A stretch of DNA of 64,000 nt from assembly GCF_014648255.1 (NCBI RefSeq), contig NZ_BMQT01000002.1:1-64000 (forward strand), read 5' to 3'. The notes beneath the pieces were generated by a model. It was not told the origin of the DNA and ran no database searches. It worked only from the letters and a program-made list of their open reading frames with translations. Each line of letters starts with the position of its first letter. Positions within the stretch are counted from its first letter, which is position 1. Positions 8,214-16,728 of the stretch are shown here, one piece after another. The position numbers and the translations under genes were made by a program. The stretch comes from Nocardioides albus. GTDB taxonomy: Bacteria > Actinomycetota > Actinomycetes > Propionibacteriales > Nocardioidaceae.

Positions 8214-10250
8214 ATGTCAGCCAAGCAATGGCGGACAGATGTCCAAGGTCTCCGGGCCGTTGCCGTAGGCCTGGTCGTCGCTGCCCATGCGGGCGTCCCG
8301 CACACCGAGGGCGGGTTCGTCGGTGTCGACGTCTTCTTCGTCCTCTCCGGCTTCCTGATCACCACCCTGCTGCTCCGCGAGGCTGACACATCAGGCACGG
8401 TCAGCATCCCGCAGTTCTACGCGCGCCGCGCCCGCCGGATCCTGCCGGCAGCCACTCTCGTGATCCTGGTCGTCCTGGCGTACGCCGCCTGGCAGCTGCC
8501 CACCACCCGGCTCACCGACGCGGCCGCTGACGGCACCTGGGCTGCGTTCTTCCTGGCCAACGTGCACTTCGCGGCCGAGGGGGTGCAGTACTTCCAGCCC
8601 AGCGAGCCATCGCCCTTCCAGCACTACTGGTCGCTCTCGGTGGAGGAGCAGTTCTACCTCGTCTGGCCGGTGCTGGCGCTCCTGCTCATCCCCAAGCTCG
8701 GACGCAAGGGCTTCACCGTCGTCGCCGCGGTGATCGCGGTCGCGAGCCTGGCCTGGTCGATCCACGCCACCGGCGAGAACCCCACCGCCGCCTACTTCTC
8801 CACTCCGGCCCGCGCCTACGAGCTCGCCGCCGGCGCGCTGCTGGCCTGCTGGGGCGGCCGGCTCAAGGGAGCCGCCAGCGTCACCGCCGGTCTCGGCGGA
8901 GCGGCGGCGATCCTCGTCTCCACCGTCGCGTTCAGCGAGGCCACCCCGTTCCCCGGCTGGCAGGCGCTGGTGCCCACCCTCGGCACGGTCGCGCTGCTGG
9001 CTTCCGGCGCCAACGCCCCGACCGCCAAGCTGCTCGCGGTCCGCCCGCTGCGGTATGTCGGCGACATCTCCTACTCCCTCTACCTGTGGCACTGGCCGCT
9101 GATCGTGCTCGCACCTGAGTTCCTCCATCTCGGAAACGCTGCGCTCGAGATGACGGTCGCGGTCGCCGCCGCGCTACTCCTCTCCGCCCTGAGCCACCGC
9201 TTCATCGAGCTCCCCTTCCAGCGCAAGCAGGTGCCCGTGCTCTCCCACGGGCTGCGCTCGCTGGCCCTGTGGCCGGCAGCGCTCGTGCTGGCGGTCGGCA
9301 GCGGCTGGCTGACGACCGGATATGCCGCGTACGCCGAGAAGGAGCGGGCCGCCCAGGCGCAGGCGTGGTTCGCGGCCAACGAGGTCCCCGACACCGCAGC
9401 CGAGACCGGCGGCCCGCCGCAGGTGCAGCGCGAGCTCCGCGCCGCTCTCGACATCGCCGACCGCGGTGGCCCGATCCCGCCGGCCGTGATCGGCGAGGAG
9501 ATCACCGATGACCGGTGGCAGAAGACGTACGGCGACTGCTACGCCAACTACGGGGACACCCGCGGTGCCGACTGCACCCTCGGTGACGCCGACGCCAAGA
9601 AGACCGTCGCCGTCGTCGGCGACTCCCACGCCGGCATGTGGCTGACCGCCTTCGACGACCTCGGCAAGGAGAACGACTTCCGGGTCGTGCCGCTGGTGAA
9701 GGTCGGCTGTGCTCCTTACCCGGTCCAGCACCGCGGCAAGAAGATGACCCAGGCCGAGTGCGACGAGTTCCGCGACTGGTCGACGGACCGGCTCGAACGC
9801 CTCGAGCCCGACACGATCGTCTCGACCGCGCGCGGCCAGCTCTTCCTGCCCAAGAGCCACGCCGGGATGGACCGCGACGAGCAGTGGTCCCAGGCCGTAC
9901 GCAGCACCGCGAAGACCTATCGAGAGATCTCCCGCAAGGTGGTCGTCCTCGGCGACGTGCCCGCGATCGACCAGGACCCAGCCGACTGCATCAGCGCCCC
10001 CGAGGCCGACCAACGGTCCTGCCTCAGCGACTCCGACTCCCGCGAGACGAGCAGCAACGAGGTCACGCAGGCGGCGTTGGAAGGCACCGAGGCGGCGTAC
10101 GTCGACACCCAGCGTTTCGTCTGTGCCGATGACCGCTGTCCGCTGGTCGTGGGGGAGAAGGTCACCTATTACGACTCCTCGCACCTGACCGAGACCTGGG
10201 TCCGGCACATCGCCCCACGTCTCGGCGCCGTCCTGGCACCACTGGTCTGA
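8214..10250 (+). CDS. OatA-type membrane acyltransferase (AT3 plus SGNH domains)
   Basis: This 678-residue protein combines an N-terminal acyltransferase-3 membrane domain with a C-terminal extracytoplasmic SGNH hydrolase-like domain. The AT3 part begins with WRTDVQGLRAVAVGLVVAAH and GVDVFFVLSGFLIT and contains about ten hydrophobic segments up to residue ~375. It includes the YWSLSVEEQFYLVWP motif. The SGNH part has VAVVGDSHAGMW (Ser nucleophile) and ends with YYDSSHLTETW (Asp and His). This arrangement is that of OatA and related enzymes, which move acetyl groups across the membrane onto peptidoglycan, polysaccharide or secondary metabolites. The acceptor is unknown. The gene appears monocistronic, with a hairpin terminator at 10343-10374. 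Confidence 0.87.
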   Translation: MSAKQWRTDVQGLRAVAVGLVVAAHAGVPHTEGGFVGVDVFFVLSGFLITTLLLREADTSGTVSIPQFYARRARRILPAATLVILVVLAYAAWQLPTTRLTDAAADGTWAAFFLANVHFAAEGVQYFQPSEPSPFQHYWSLSVEEQFYLVWPVLALLLIPKLGRKGFTVVAAVIAVASLAWSIHATGENPTAAYFSTPARAYELAAGALLACWGGRLKGAASVTAGLGGAAAILVSTVAFSEATPFPGWQALVPTLGTVALLASGANAPTAKLLAVRPLRYVGDISYSLYLWHWPLIVLAPEFLHLGNAALEMTVAVAAALLLSALSHRFIELPFQRKQVPVLSHGLRSLALWPAALVLAVGSGWLTTGYAAYAEKERAAQAQAWFAANEVPDTAAETGGPPQVQRELRAALDIADRGGPIPPAVIGEEITDDRWQKTYGDCYANYGDTRGADCTLGDADAKKTVAVVGDSHAGMWLTAFDDLGKENDFRVVPLVKVGCAPYPVQHRGKKMTQAECDEFRDWSTDRLERLEPDTIVSTARGQLFLPKSHAGMDRDEQWSQAVRSTAKTYREISRKVVVLGDVPAIDQDPADCISAPEADQRSCLSDSDSRETSSNEVTQAALEGTEAAYVDTQRFVCADDRCPLVVGEKVTYYDSSHLTETWVRHIAPRLGAVLAPLV

Positions 10251-10342
10251 CGCGAATTTAACTGGGATGCGCGTCCTGGTATTTGCTTTCGCGTGCATGT
10301 TGTGGCTTAATTGTGACCAGACGTTGCAAAACGTTTCATGCG

Positions 10343-10374
10343 CAGCCCTGGACCCGTGGGGGAGTCCGGGGCTG
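10343..10374 (+). terminator. Terminator hairpin between the acyltransferase gene and dxr
   Basis: CAGCCCTGGAC (10343-10353) pairs with GTCCGGGGCTG (10364-10374) at ten of eleven positions and is followed by TTGCTATTT, which resembles a weak T-tract. Confidence 0.65.
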
Positions 10375-10453
10375 TTGCTATTTCCGGTCGTGACTTCCGG
10401 GTCGCTCGGCATCCGTTTGGTGCCTTCTCAGCCTCTGCTGGGAGGATGGGCGG

Positions 10454-11578
10454 GTGAATGAGCAGCGACCACGTGACGTGGTGATCCTCGGCTCGACCGG
10501 GTCCATCGGCACCCAGGCCCTCGACCTGGTGCGGGCCAACCCGGACAAGTTCCGGGTCGTAGGTCTGACCGCGGGCGGGGCCAACAGGGAGCTGTTCGAG
10601 GCACAGGTCGCCGAGTTCGCGCCCAAGTTCTCCGGGCTGGGGGAGGAGGCCTCGGTCGACGCCGCCGCCCAGACCACCGATGTGGTGCTCAACGGGATCA
10701 CCGGTGCCGTCGGGCTCCGTCCGACGCTGGCCGCGCTGGAGGCGGGCAACACGCTCGCGCTGGCCAACAAGGAGTCGCTGATCATCGGCGGGCCGCTGGT
10801 CAAGCGGGTGGTCTCGACAGGCTCGACCTCCGGCGGAACGATCGTCCCGGTCGACTCCGAGCACTCCGCGATCGCCCAGTCGCTGCGTGCCGGGCGAGCC
10901 GACGAGGTGCGCAAGCTGGTGCTGACCGCGTCCGGCGGCCCGTTCCGCGGCCGCTCCCGTGACGAGCTCGCCCAGGTCACCCCGGCGCAGGCGCTCAAGC
11001 ACCCCAACTTCGCGATGGGCCGGGTGATCACGACCAACTCGGCCACGCTGGTCAACAAGGGGCTCGAGGTCATCGAGGCCCACCTGCTCTTCGACGTACC
11101 GTTCGATCGGATCGAGGTCGTCGTGCACCCGCAGCAGTACATCCACTCGATGGTCGAGTTCACCGACGGTGCCGTGGTGGCCCAGCTCGGGCTGCCGACG
11201 ATGCTGGTGCCGATCTCGATGGGGATGGCCTGGCCCGATCGGGTGCCGGACGCCGAGACGCCGATCGACTGGACCAAGGCCGCCGACTGGCGCTTCGAGC
11301 CGCTCGACGACTCGGCATTTCCTGCGATTCGCCTCGCCCGCGAGGCCGGCACCCGCGGCGGCACCCACCCGGCGGTCTACAACGCGGCCAACGAGGTCTG
11401 CGTGGATGCCTTCCACGAGGGCCTGATCCCGTTCCCCGGCATCGTTGACACGATTGCTGAGGTCATGGCAGCCCATCACGGCGTACGCTCTGAAAGCACC
11501 CTCTCGATCGAGGATGTGCTCGCCGCCGACGCCTGGGCGCGCGAAGCAGCCACCCGCATCCTGGAGACCATCAAATGA
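10454..11578 (+). CDS. dxr: 1-deoxy-D-xylulose 5-phosphate reductoisomerase
   Basis: This 374-residue enzyme catalyses the NADPH-dependent conversion of DXP to MEP, the second step of the non-mevalonate isoprenoid pathway. Visible signatures are the NADPH site ILGSTGSIGTQAL, ALANKESLI, the metal-binding and active-site segment IVPVDSEHSAI, and HPNFAMGRVITTNSATLVNKGLEVIEAH. It starts at GTG 10454 with GGAGG about nine bases upstream. Between KESL and the VDSEH motif it has a short insert reading VSTGSTSGG; its DNA (10806-10836) matches a dispersed actinobacterial repeat, so the insert probably arose by repeat invasion of the gene. The stop overlaps the rseP start (ATGA), so the genes are translationally coupled. 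Confidence 0.96.
   Translation: MNEQRPRDVVILGSTGSIGTQALDLVRANPDKFRVVGLTAGGANRELFEAQVAEFAPKFSGLGEEASVDAAAQTTDVVLNGITGAVGLRPTLAALEAGNTLALANKESLIIGGPLVKRVVSTGSTSGGTIVPVDSEHSAIAQSLRAGRADEVRKLVLTASGGPFRGRSRDELAQVTPAQALKHPNFAMGRVITTNSATLVNKGLEVIEAHLLFDVPFDRIEVVVHPQQYIHSMVEFTDGAVVAQLGLPTMLVPISMGMAWPDRVPDAETPIDWTKAADWRFEPLDDSAFPAIRLAREAGTRGGTHPAVYNAANEVCVDAFHEGLIPFPGIVDTIAEVMAAHHGVRSESTLSIEDVLAADAWAREAATRILETIK
10806..10836 (+). repeat. Dispersed repeat embedded in the dxr coding sequence
   Basis: The segment contains GGTCTCGACAGGCTCGACC, close to the extragenic repeat often seen in actinobacteria as GGTCTCGACAAGCTCGACC. Here it is read in frame as VSTGSTSGG at about residue 118 of Dxr, making the loop before the VDSEH motif three to five residues longer than in E. 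coli or M. tuberculosis by memory-based comparison. Confidence 0.5.
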
Positions 11579-12933
11579 GTGTCCTGCTCTACACGCTCGC
11601 CGTGATCGGCTTCGTCCTCGCGATCCTGATCTCGATCGGGCTCCACGAGCTCGGTCACATGATCCCGGCGAAGGCGTTCGGCGGGAAGGTGACGCAATAC
11701 TTCATCGGCTTCGGGCCGACGGTGTGGTCCAAGCAGATCGGCGAGACCGAGTACGGCCTCAAGGCGATCCCGCTCGGTGGCTACGTGAAGATCGTCGGCA
11801 TGCTGCCGCCCGGTGCCGACCAGCTGGGGGAACGGACCGAAGATGGCGCCCTGAAGATCCGCAAGTCCAACACCGGCATGTTCACCCAGCTGATCAGCGA
11901 CGCCCGCTCGGCCGAGTGGGAGCTGATCCGTCCCGAGGACGAGCCGCGGCTCTTCTACAAGATGGCGTGGTGGAAGAAGGTCATCGTGATGGCCGGCGGC
12001 CCGACGGTGAACATCGCGATCGCGTTCTTCGTGCTCTGGGGCGTCTTCGGCATCTACGGGGTGCGCGAACCGGTCGTCAACGAAGGCCATCCGGTGGTCT
12101 CGAGCCTGCAGGAGTGTCTGCTGACCTGGGAGGACCAGGGGCGCGAGTGCCGCGCGAGCGACCAGCCGACCCCGGCCGCCGACGCCGGCCTGAAGCCCGG
12201 CGACGAGCTGGTCTCCTTCAATGGCACCGAGCTGACCTCGTGGCCGGTCGCCCAGGAGCTGATCCGCGACAACATGGACGGTGAGGCCACGATCGTCGTC
12301 GTGCGCGACGGTGAGCAGATGACGCTGCACACCCAGACCGTCGTGCAGGAGCGGGTCAAGGACCTCGACGACACCAGCGCCGACCCCGAGACCGCGAAGG
12401 TCGGTTTCTTCGGGATGTCGCCTGAGTCGCACGTGGTGACGACCAAGGAAGGACCGGTCTACGCGCTGAAGGAGATGGGCGTGATGGCCGAGAACGCCGT
12501 CCACTCGCTCCTGCGACTCCCGGTCAAGGTCTGGCACGTCGCGCTCGCGATCGTCGGTGTCGAGGAGCGTTCGGCCGACAGCCCGGTCAGCATCGTCGGC
12601 GGTGGCCGTATCGCCGGCGAGATCGCTGCCCACGAGGACTACGACGTCGGCGAGAAGGTTGCCAGCTTCGCCCTGCTCGTCGGTGGCTTCAACCTCTTCA
12701 TCGGCATCTTCAACTTCGTCCCGCTCCTGCCCCTCGACGGCGGTCACATCGCGACCGCGCTGTGGGAGGGCATCCGCCGCGCCTTCGCCAAGGTCTTCCG
12801 CCGTCCCGACCCGGGACATGCCGACCCGGCGAAGCTGCTGCCCGTGGCGTACGTCGTGGCCTCGGCGCTCCTGGTGATGGGTGTTGTCCTGATCGTCGCC
12901 GACCTCGTCGTCCCGCTTCATCTCCAAGCCTGA
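11575..12933 (+). CDS. rseP: Site-2 membrane protease, RseP/Rip1 family
   Basis: This 452-residue M50 metalloprotease cuts transmembrane substrates such as anti-sigma factors. The zinc motif HELGH is at residues 24-28 in the first membrane helix. A PDZ-like domain sits around residues 185-250 ([17 protein letters not shown]), and the second metal-binding helix has [12 protein letters not shown] before the last membrane segments. M. tuberculosis Rip1 is the best-known relative and has the same neighbours, dxr and ispG. It overlaps dxr by four bases. An unusual covarying hairpin element (12938-13013) separates it from ispG. Confidence 0.95.
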   Translation: MSVLLYTLAVIGFVLAILISIGLHELGHMIPAKAFGGKVTQYFIGFGPTVWSKQIGETEYGLKAIPLGGYVKIVGMLPPGADQLGERTEDGALKIRKSNTGMFTQLISDARSAEWELIRPEDEPRLFYKMAWWKKVIVMAGGPTVNIAIAFFVLWGVFGIYGVREPVVNEGHPVVSSLQECLLTWEDQGRECRASDQPTPAADAGLKPGDELVSFNGTELTSWPVAQELIRDNMDGEATIVVVRDGEQMTLHTQTVVQERVKDLDDTSADPETAKVGFFGMSPESHVVTTKEGPVYALKEMGVMAENAVHSLLRLPVKVWHVALAIVGVEERSADSPVSIVGGGRIAGEIAAHEDYDVGEKVASFALLVGGFNLFIGIFNFVPLLPLDGGHIATALWEGIRRAFAKVFRRPDPGHADPAKLLPVAYVVASALLVMGVVLIVADLVVPLHLQA

Positions 12934-12937
12934 CCCG

Positions 12938-13013
12938 GAGCGTGTCTGTCGACCTGGAACGTCGGCTGCGCGCTGGACAGCGCTCGCTCGACGCCAGCCC
13001 GACAGACACGCTC
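12938..13013. repeat. Hairpin element with core shared with 53548-53709
   Basis: A perfect 13-bp inverted repeat (12938-12950 and 13001-13013) encloses a core at 12970-12995 that is identical at 23 of 26 positions to 53665-53690. The arms of the two copies differ at three base pairs and each difference is compensated on the other arm. The element fills the rseP-ispG gap, from just after the stop codon to 17 bases before the ATG. Confidence 0.75.
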
Positions 13014-13030
13014 TAGTAAGATTGGTAGAC

Positions 13031-14185
13031 ATGACGTCGATCCCCCTCGGTATGCCGGAGGCGCCCGCCCCGGTGCTCGCCCCTCGCCGCAAGACCCGCC
13101 AGATCAAGGTTGGGTCGGTGGGCGTCGGCAGCGAGAGCCCCATCTCCGTGCAGTCGATGACGACCACGCTCACCTCCGACGTCAACTCCACGCTGCAGCA
13201 GATCGCCGAGCTCACCGCGTCGGGCTGTGACATCGTCCGGGTGGCCTGCCCGAGCCAGGACGACGCCGACGCTCTGCCCGCGATCGCGCGGAAGTCGCAG
13301 ATCCCGGTGATCGCCGACATCCACTTCCAGCCGAAGTACGTCTTCGCCGCCATCGAGGCCGGCTGCGCGGCGGTCCGGGTCAACCCGGGCAACATCCGCA
13401 AGTTCGACGACCAGGTCAAGGAGATCGCCGCGGCCGCCAAGGACCACGGCACCTCGATCCGGATCGGCGTCAACGCCGGCTCGCTCGACAAGCGGCTGCT
13501 GGAGAAGTACGGCAAGGCCACCCCCGAGGCGCTGGTCGAGTCGGCGATGTGGGAGGCCTCGCTCTTCGAGGAGCACGGCTTCAACGACTTCAAGATCTCG
13601 GTCAAGCACAACGACCCGGTCGTGATGGTCCGCGCCTACGAGCTGCTCGCCGAGTCCGGCGACTGGCCGCTCCACCTCGGCGTCACCGAGGCCGGGCCGG
13701 CCTTCCAGGGCACGATCAAGTCGGCGGTCGCCTTCGGCTCCCTGCTGTCCAAGGGCATCGGCGACACGATCCGGGTCTCGCTCTCCGCGCCGCCGGTCGA
13801 GGAGGTCAAGGTCGGCATCCAGATCCTGGAGTCGCTCAACCTGAAGCCGCGCCGCCTCGAGATCGTCTCCTGCCCCTCCTGCGGGCGCGCGCAGGTCGAC
13901 GTCTACAAGCTCGCCGACGAGGTCACCGCCGGCCTCGACGGCCTCGAGGTGCCGCTGCGGGTCGCGGTCATGGGCTGCGTCGTGAACGGTCCCGGCGAGG
14001 CCCGTGAGGCCGACCTCGGTGTCGCCTCCGGGAACGGCAAGGGCCAGATCTTCGTCAAGGGAGAGGTCATCAAGACCGTCCCCGAGGCCGCCATCGTCGA
14101 GACCCTGATCGAGGAGGCGATGAAGATCGCCGAGGGCATGGAGCCCGTCGAGGGCGCCGGCGCGTCGGTCACGGTCAGCGGCTGA
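13031..14185 (+). CDS. ispG: 4-hydroxy-3-methylbut-2-enyl diphosphate synthase (ferredoxin/flavodoxin)
   Basis: This 384-residue iron-sulfur enzyme converts MEcPP to HMBPP, the penultimate MEP-pathway step. The N-terminal TIM barrel includes SVQSMTTT and IPVIADIHF. The C-terminal [4Fe-4S] domain has [11 protein letters not shown] and [12 protein letters not shown], which supply the three Cys ligands and the conserved NGPGE motif. The ATG at 13031 is preferred over an in-frame TTG nine bases earlier. No clear ribosome-binding site precedes it; TAGTAAGAT at 13015 could act as a -10 box for a nearly leaderless transcript. It follows dxr and rseP as in other actinobacteria, but the GNAT gene that normally comes next is about 6.2 kb away. 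Confidence 0.95.
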   Translation: MTSIPLGMPEAPAPVLAPRRKTRQIKVGSVGVGSESPISVQSMTTTLTSDVNSTLQQIAELTASGCDIVRVACPSQDDADALPAIARKSQIPVIADIHFQPKYVFAAIEAGCAAVRVNPGNIRKFDDQVKEIAAAAKDHGTSIRIGVNAGSLDKRLLEKYGKATPEALVESAMWEASLFEEHGFNDFKISVKHNDPVVMVRAYELLAESGDWPLHLGVTEAGPAFQGTIKSAVAFGSLLSKGIGDTIRVSLSAPPVEEVKVGIQILESLNLKPRRLEIVSCPSCGRAQVDVYKLADEVTAGLDGLEVPLRVAVMGCVVNGPGEAREADLGVASGNGKGQIFVKGEVIKTVPEAAIVETLIEEAMKIAEGMEPVEGAGASVTVSG

Positions 14186-14195
14186 CGGTGTGGAT

Positions 14196-14243
14196 GTTCA
14201 CCGAGGCGGTGTCCTGAGCTTGTCGAAGGGTAACTCGGTGAAC
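14196..14243. repeat. Inverted repeat around a dispersed GAGCTTGTCGAAGGG sequence
   Basis: GTTCACCGAG (14196-14205) and CTCGGTGAAC (14234-14243) form a perfect 10-bp stem. The loop contains CTGAGCTTGTCGAAGGG, whose reverse complement CCCTTCGACAAGCTC recurs at 47247-47261. It lies between the convergent ispG and viperin genes, so it may serve as a bidirectional terminator and marks the left edge of the accessory island. Confidence 0.6.
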
Positions 14244-14331
14244 GGTCGCTTCCTTCGTGGAACTCCGCGAGGTGGGTGCGTACTCACCGAGGTAACTCGG
14301 TCAGCAGGCCGGCCCTGTGCGGCCGAAGCCG

Positions 14332-15363
14332 TCAGCCGCCGACGGGTGTCAGCGACCTCGATGGCTCCGCGACGGCCCGAGGACGCGGGACGGGCGGAGC
14401 GACGGGGTCGGGCTCGGTCTCTGCCGGGTCCATGCTGCCCATCAGCTCGGTGTAGCGGGCGCCGAACTTCTGCTCGTCCCAGTAGAGGCCCGCGACCGCC
14501 CATGCCTCATCCGCCGACACGACCGTCATCGGCTCGGAGTAGCGATAGCCACTCTCGGGCAGGTCGTCGTACCAGAAGAACCTCGCAAGAGGGTCGACCA
14601 TCGCGTACGACCCGGTCATCTCGTCGTTGTCCTCGGTCGTGATGAGCACGCCTTTGAATCCGGCGTGCTTGCGCACGTACTTCCTGTGTCGCTTCGCGAA
14701 ACCACGGAACTCCTCGTCGCTGATAGCGGTCTTCGCGGAGTAGACCGGGAGCATCTTGAGGAGCTTCCACCGGTCCGGCCTGACCGCGGCGAGAACGGCG
14801 TCGAAGTTCTCGCGGTGGTTCAGGTCGCTGACGACAGTGTTCATCTTGATCTCGGGTTGCCTGATCCCCAGACGATCGGCCGCCGCGCGAACGGCATGAA
14901 CCCGAAAGCCGGCCTCAGCGAGATCGAAGACCTTGCCGCTCCGCGTCACCCGACCTATCCGACGGTTGGTGTCGCGGAGCGAGGAGTCGATGCTGATCCC
15001 GACGATGTCTATGTTCTCCGCAGTCCACTCTGCGTCGAACCTTCTCAGCATGAGCCCGTTGGTGACGTACGAGACTCGTGTCTTCAACGTCGTCCGGGCG
15101 TAGTCGATGAGGTCAGCGATGTTCGGGAGCAGAGCGGGCTCGCCGCCTACGAAGTTGAACCGGATCGGGCTCTCGCCGCCGCGGTCCCTGCGGAATGTGT
15201 CCGCCAAGTCCTGCATGATGCGAAAGGCCACGGCGTTGTCGGCCCAAACGCTGGTCTCCGCCTTCGACTCCGCGAGCAGGCCCCACTGGCCGAAACAGTA
15301 GGTGCACCGATAGTTGCACCGTTCGGTCACATGGAGATTGACCACCATCTCGACTTCGGTCAT
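14332..15363 (-). CDS. Prokaryotic viperin (pVip), antiviral radical-SAM enzyme
   Basis: This 343-residue radical-SAM protein matches the viperin family along its length. The [4Fe-4S]-SAM motif is CNYRCTYC (Cys16, Cys20, Cys23), with FNFVGGEPALLP at 69-80, GISIDSS followed by NRRIGR near 122-138 (compare AISCDS and NxxIGR in viperin), KMNTVV at 173-178 and RWK at 198-200. GYRYSEPMTVV lies near the end. Viperins convert a nucleoside triphosphate such as CTP to the 3'-deoxy-3',4'-didehydro form, which terminates viral RNA synthesis, and bacterial ones protect against phage. The ATG at 15363 (AGAAAG upstream) is preferred; an in-frame GTG at 15435 is possible. A Pro-rich C-terminal tail is unusual. 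GC is visibly lower than in ispG. It follows the phosphoribosyltransferase-like gene on the same strand. Confidence 0.88.
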   Translation of the reverse strand: MTEVEMVVNLHVTERCNYRCTYCFGQWGLLAESKAETSVWADNAVAFRIMQDLADTFRRDRGGESPIRFNFVGGEPALLPNIADLIDYARTTLKTRVSYVTNGLMLRRFDAEWTAENIDIVGISIDSSLRDTNRRIGRVTRSGKVFDLAEAGFRVHAVRAAADRLGIRQPEIKMNTVVSDLNHRENFDAVLAAVRPDRWKLLKMLPVYSAKTAISDEEFRGFAKRHRKYVRKHAGFKGVLITTEDNDEMTGSYAMVDPLARFFWYDDLPESGYRYSEPMTVVSADEAWAVAGLYWDEQKFGARYTELMGSMDPAETEPDPVAPPVPRPRAVAEPSRSLTPVGG

Positions 15364-15493
15364 CGGCGGCTTTCTAACGTGGGACAGGTCGGATAGGCCA
15401 GCCGAATCGATAGGGGACCGGGCATTCTCCAGCACAGAAGATAGCCCGCGGAAGACTGGGTTCGCGGGGTTTAACGGTCTCCTTTGCGAAAAG

Positions 15494-16495
15494 TTAGGCG
15501 TCGTGGTGCTCGGCGAGATCTTTCAGCACCGCCACCAGTTCGTCGTCGATCGAGAAGGCGGTGTCGAGCGTGATATCGACGCCCTCCCAACGCCTCGCGG
15601 TGCCGATGTCGGCGCGGTCGAAGATGCTGAAGCAGCGGGTGGTCGTGATGCCCTCGTGGATGCGCAGGAGCTCGGCCATCCGCGGGACGAGAGTGCTCAT
15701 CACGATGTCATCGACGATGACCGCCTCGACCTCGTCGCTGACGTTGCCCTCGATGGGGTAGCCGAAGCGGGGAGGGCGGGCGGTGGTGCGAACCATCAGG
15801 AACGGGACTCCGCAGAGCTCGGCGACCCGGCTGCCGATCAGGATGTTTCCCTCGCGGGCAGTTGCGATGACCGTTCGATCGGGGTCGAGGCCGCCGAGGG
15901 CGCGGCGTACCCGGCCGGCAAGGAACTGGGCGAGGTCCTCGCGGTAGCGCGGGGAACACGACGCGGAGTGCAGATCGATGTAGACGGTGATCGGGTCGCG
16001 ATTGTGATAGCCGACCGGGAGCGGCCGCCTGGCGACGTAGACATGCTTCGAGGCGATCCGCCGCACGGCCTTGTCGGTGATCCGTTCGAGGGCGGGCAGA
16101 ACGACCTCCGGGTCGAGCCGCACGACGGCGTTGGGCTGGAGCGGCGGTTGTGACGAGCGCTCGAGGGCGGGCTCGGGCGGTGGCGGCGGCTTCAGGAGTA
16201 CGCCGCGGCTCGTGGCCTCGGCTATCTCCCAGCGCCGCTCCCACTCGCGAGACCACCGAAGGATCCACCGTGTTCGTTCCTCGATGTCATACGTGGGAGG
16301 AACGGCGGCGCGCACGATGGCGAGCAGGAGATCGCGGGGGACGAGGTTGGTGTTGGCGGTCGCTGCATACGCACGGCTGTTGCTGATGTTCGCTCCGAGC
16401 GCTACCTGCCCGATGCCTTTGCCGGTCCAGTTCTTGACCCACGCACGGAGGTCGCGGTTGAGGGCGGCCGGACTGTCGTCAGGTTCGAGGGCCAT
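15494..16495 (-). CDS. Phosphoribosyltransferase-like protein with N-terminal HTH-like module
   Basis: This 333-residue protein has two parts. Residues ~1-90 form a helical module (LNRDLRAWVKNWTGKG ... REWERRW) homologous to the start of the NTPase at 17515; its layout resembles degenerate Xre-type helix-turn-helix modules of actinobacteria. After a Pro-rich linker (102-108), residues ~125-333 look like a type I phosphoribosyltransferase fold, with TVIATAREGNILIGSRVAELCGVPFLMVR and a PRPP-loop-like VDDIVMSTL at 261-269. The loop departs from the usual VDDxxTTG form, so activity on PRPP is uncertain. ATG 16495 has AGGAGAGGA just upstream; longer in-frame extensions look non-coding. It lies upstream of viperin in the same direction, so it may supply, sense or modify a nucleotide in that pathway. 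Confidence 0.72.
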   Translation of the reverse strand: MALEPDDSPAALNRDLRAWVKNWTGKGIGQVALGANISNSRAYAATANTNLVPRDLLLAIVRAAVPPTYDIEERTRWILRWSREWERRWEIAEATSRGVLLKPPPPPEPALERSSQPPLQPNAVVRLDPEVVLPALERITDKAVRRIASKHVYVARRPLPVGYHNRDPITVYIDLHSASCSPRYREDLAQFLAGRVRRALGGLDPDRTVIATAREGNILIGSRVAELCGVPFLMVRTTARPPRFGYPIEGNVSDEVEAVIVDDIVMSTLVPRMAELLRIHEGITTTRCFSIFDRADIGTARRWEGVDITLDTAFSIDDELVAVLKDLAEHHDA

Positions 16496-16529
16496 CTCGT
16501 CCTCTCCTGAAGTCGCCTCTTCATGTTCG

Positions 16530-16567
16530 AGTCCTGGATGAGTCCCGATCCAGTCCCGGTGGAGTCC
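16530..16567 (-). promoter_or_regulatory. Four GGACT boxes at exact 11-bp spacing upstream of the phosphoribosyltransferase-like gene
   Basis: On the minus strand GGACT occurs at 16567-16563, 16556-16552, 16545-16541 and 16534-16530, each 11 bp apart, and the middle two are GGGACT. The last box ends 34 bases before the start codon. One-turn spacing places every box on the same DNA face. The NTPase promoter has matching GGGAC boxes. Confidence 0.7.
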
Positions 16568-16583
16568 AGCAAATCTATCGCCG

Positions 16584-16618
16584 CGACTTCGACCGGGCAT
16601 CCGTTTCGGTCGAAGTCG
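16584..16618 (-). promoter_or_regulatory. Perfect 12-bp hairpin upstream of the GGACT boxes
   Basis: CGACTTCGACCG (16584-16595) pairs perfectly with CGGTCGAAGTCG (16607-16618) across an 11-base loop. It sits between the terminator-like hairpin of the KOW gene and the box array, so it may be part of the promoter or a second terminator stem. Confidence 0.5.
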
Positions 16619-16644
16619 TCGGGTCGACCACGCACAGCAGGAAA

Positions 16645-16667
16645 CCCGGTCCGATGGTCGGACCGGG
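16645..16667 (-). terminator. Terminator hairpin after the KOW-domain gene
   Basis: CCCGGTCCGA (16645-16654) and TCGGACCGGG (16658-16667) form a perfect 10-bp stem with a 3-base loop. In the minus direction it lies about 60 bases past the stop of the KOW gene and is followed by TTTCCTGCTG. Confidence 0.6.
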
Positions 16668-16728
16668 CCCCTGTTCTTGTGCTTCGCGGCGTCCCCCTCG
16701 CGTACGTCGCGAAACGTGCTCGGCGGAC

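Noticed and set aside
12938..13013. Simple Rho-independent terminator after rseP
   Set aside because: The long 50-base interior, the absence of a T-tract and the shared covarying core with 53548-53709 indicate a repeat family rather than an ordinary terminator, although terminator activity is not excluded.
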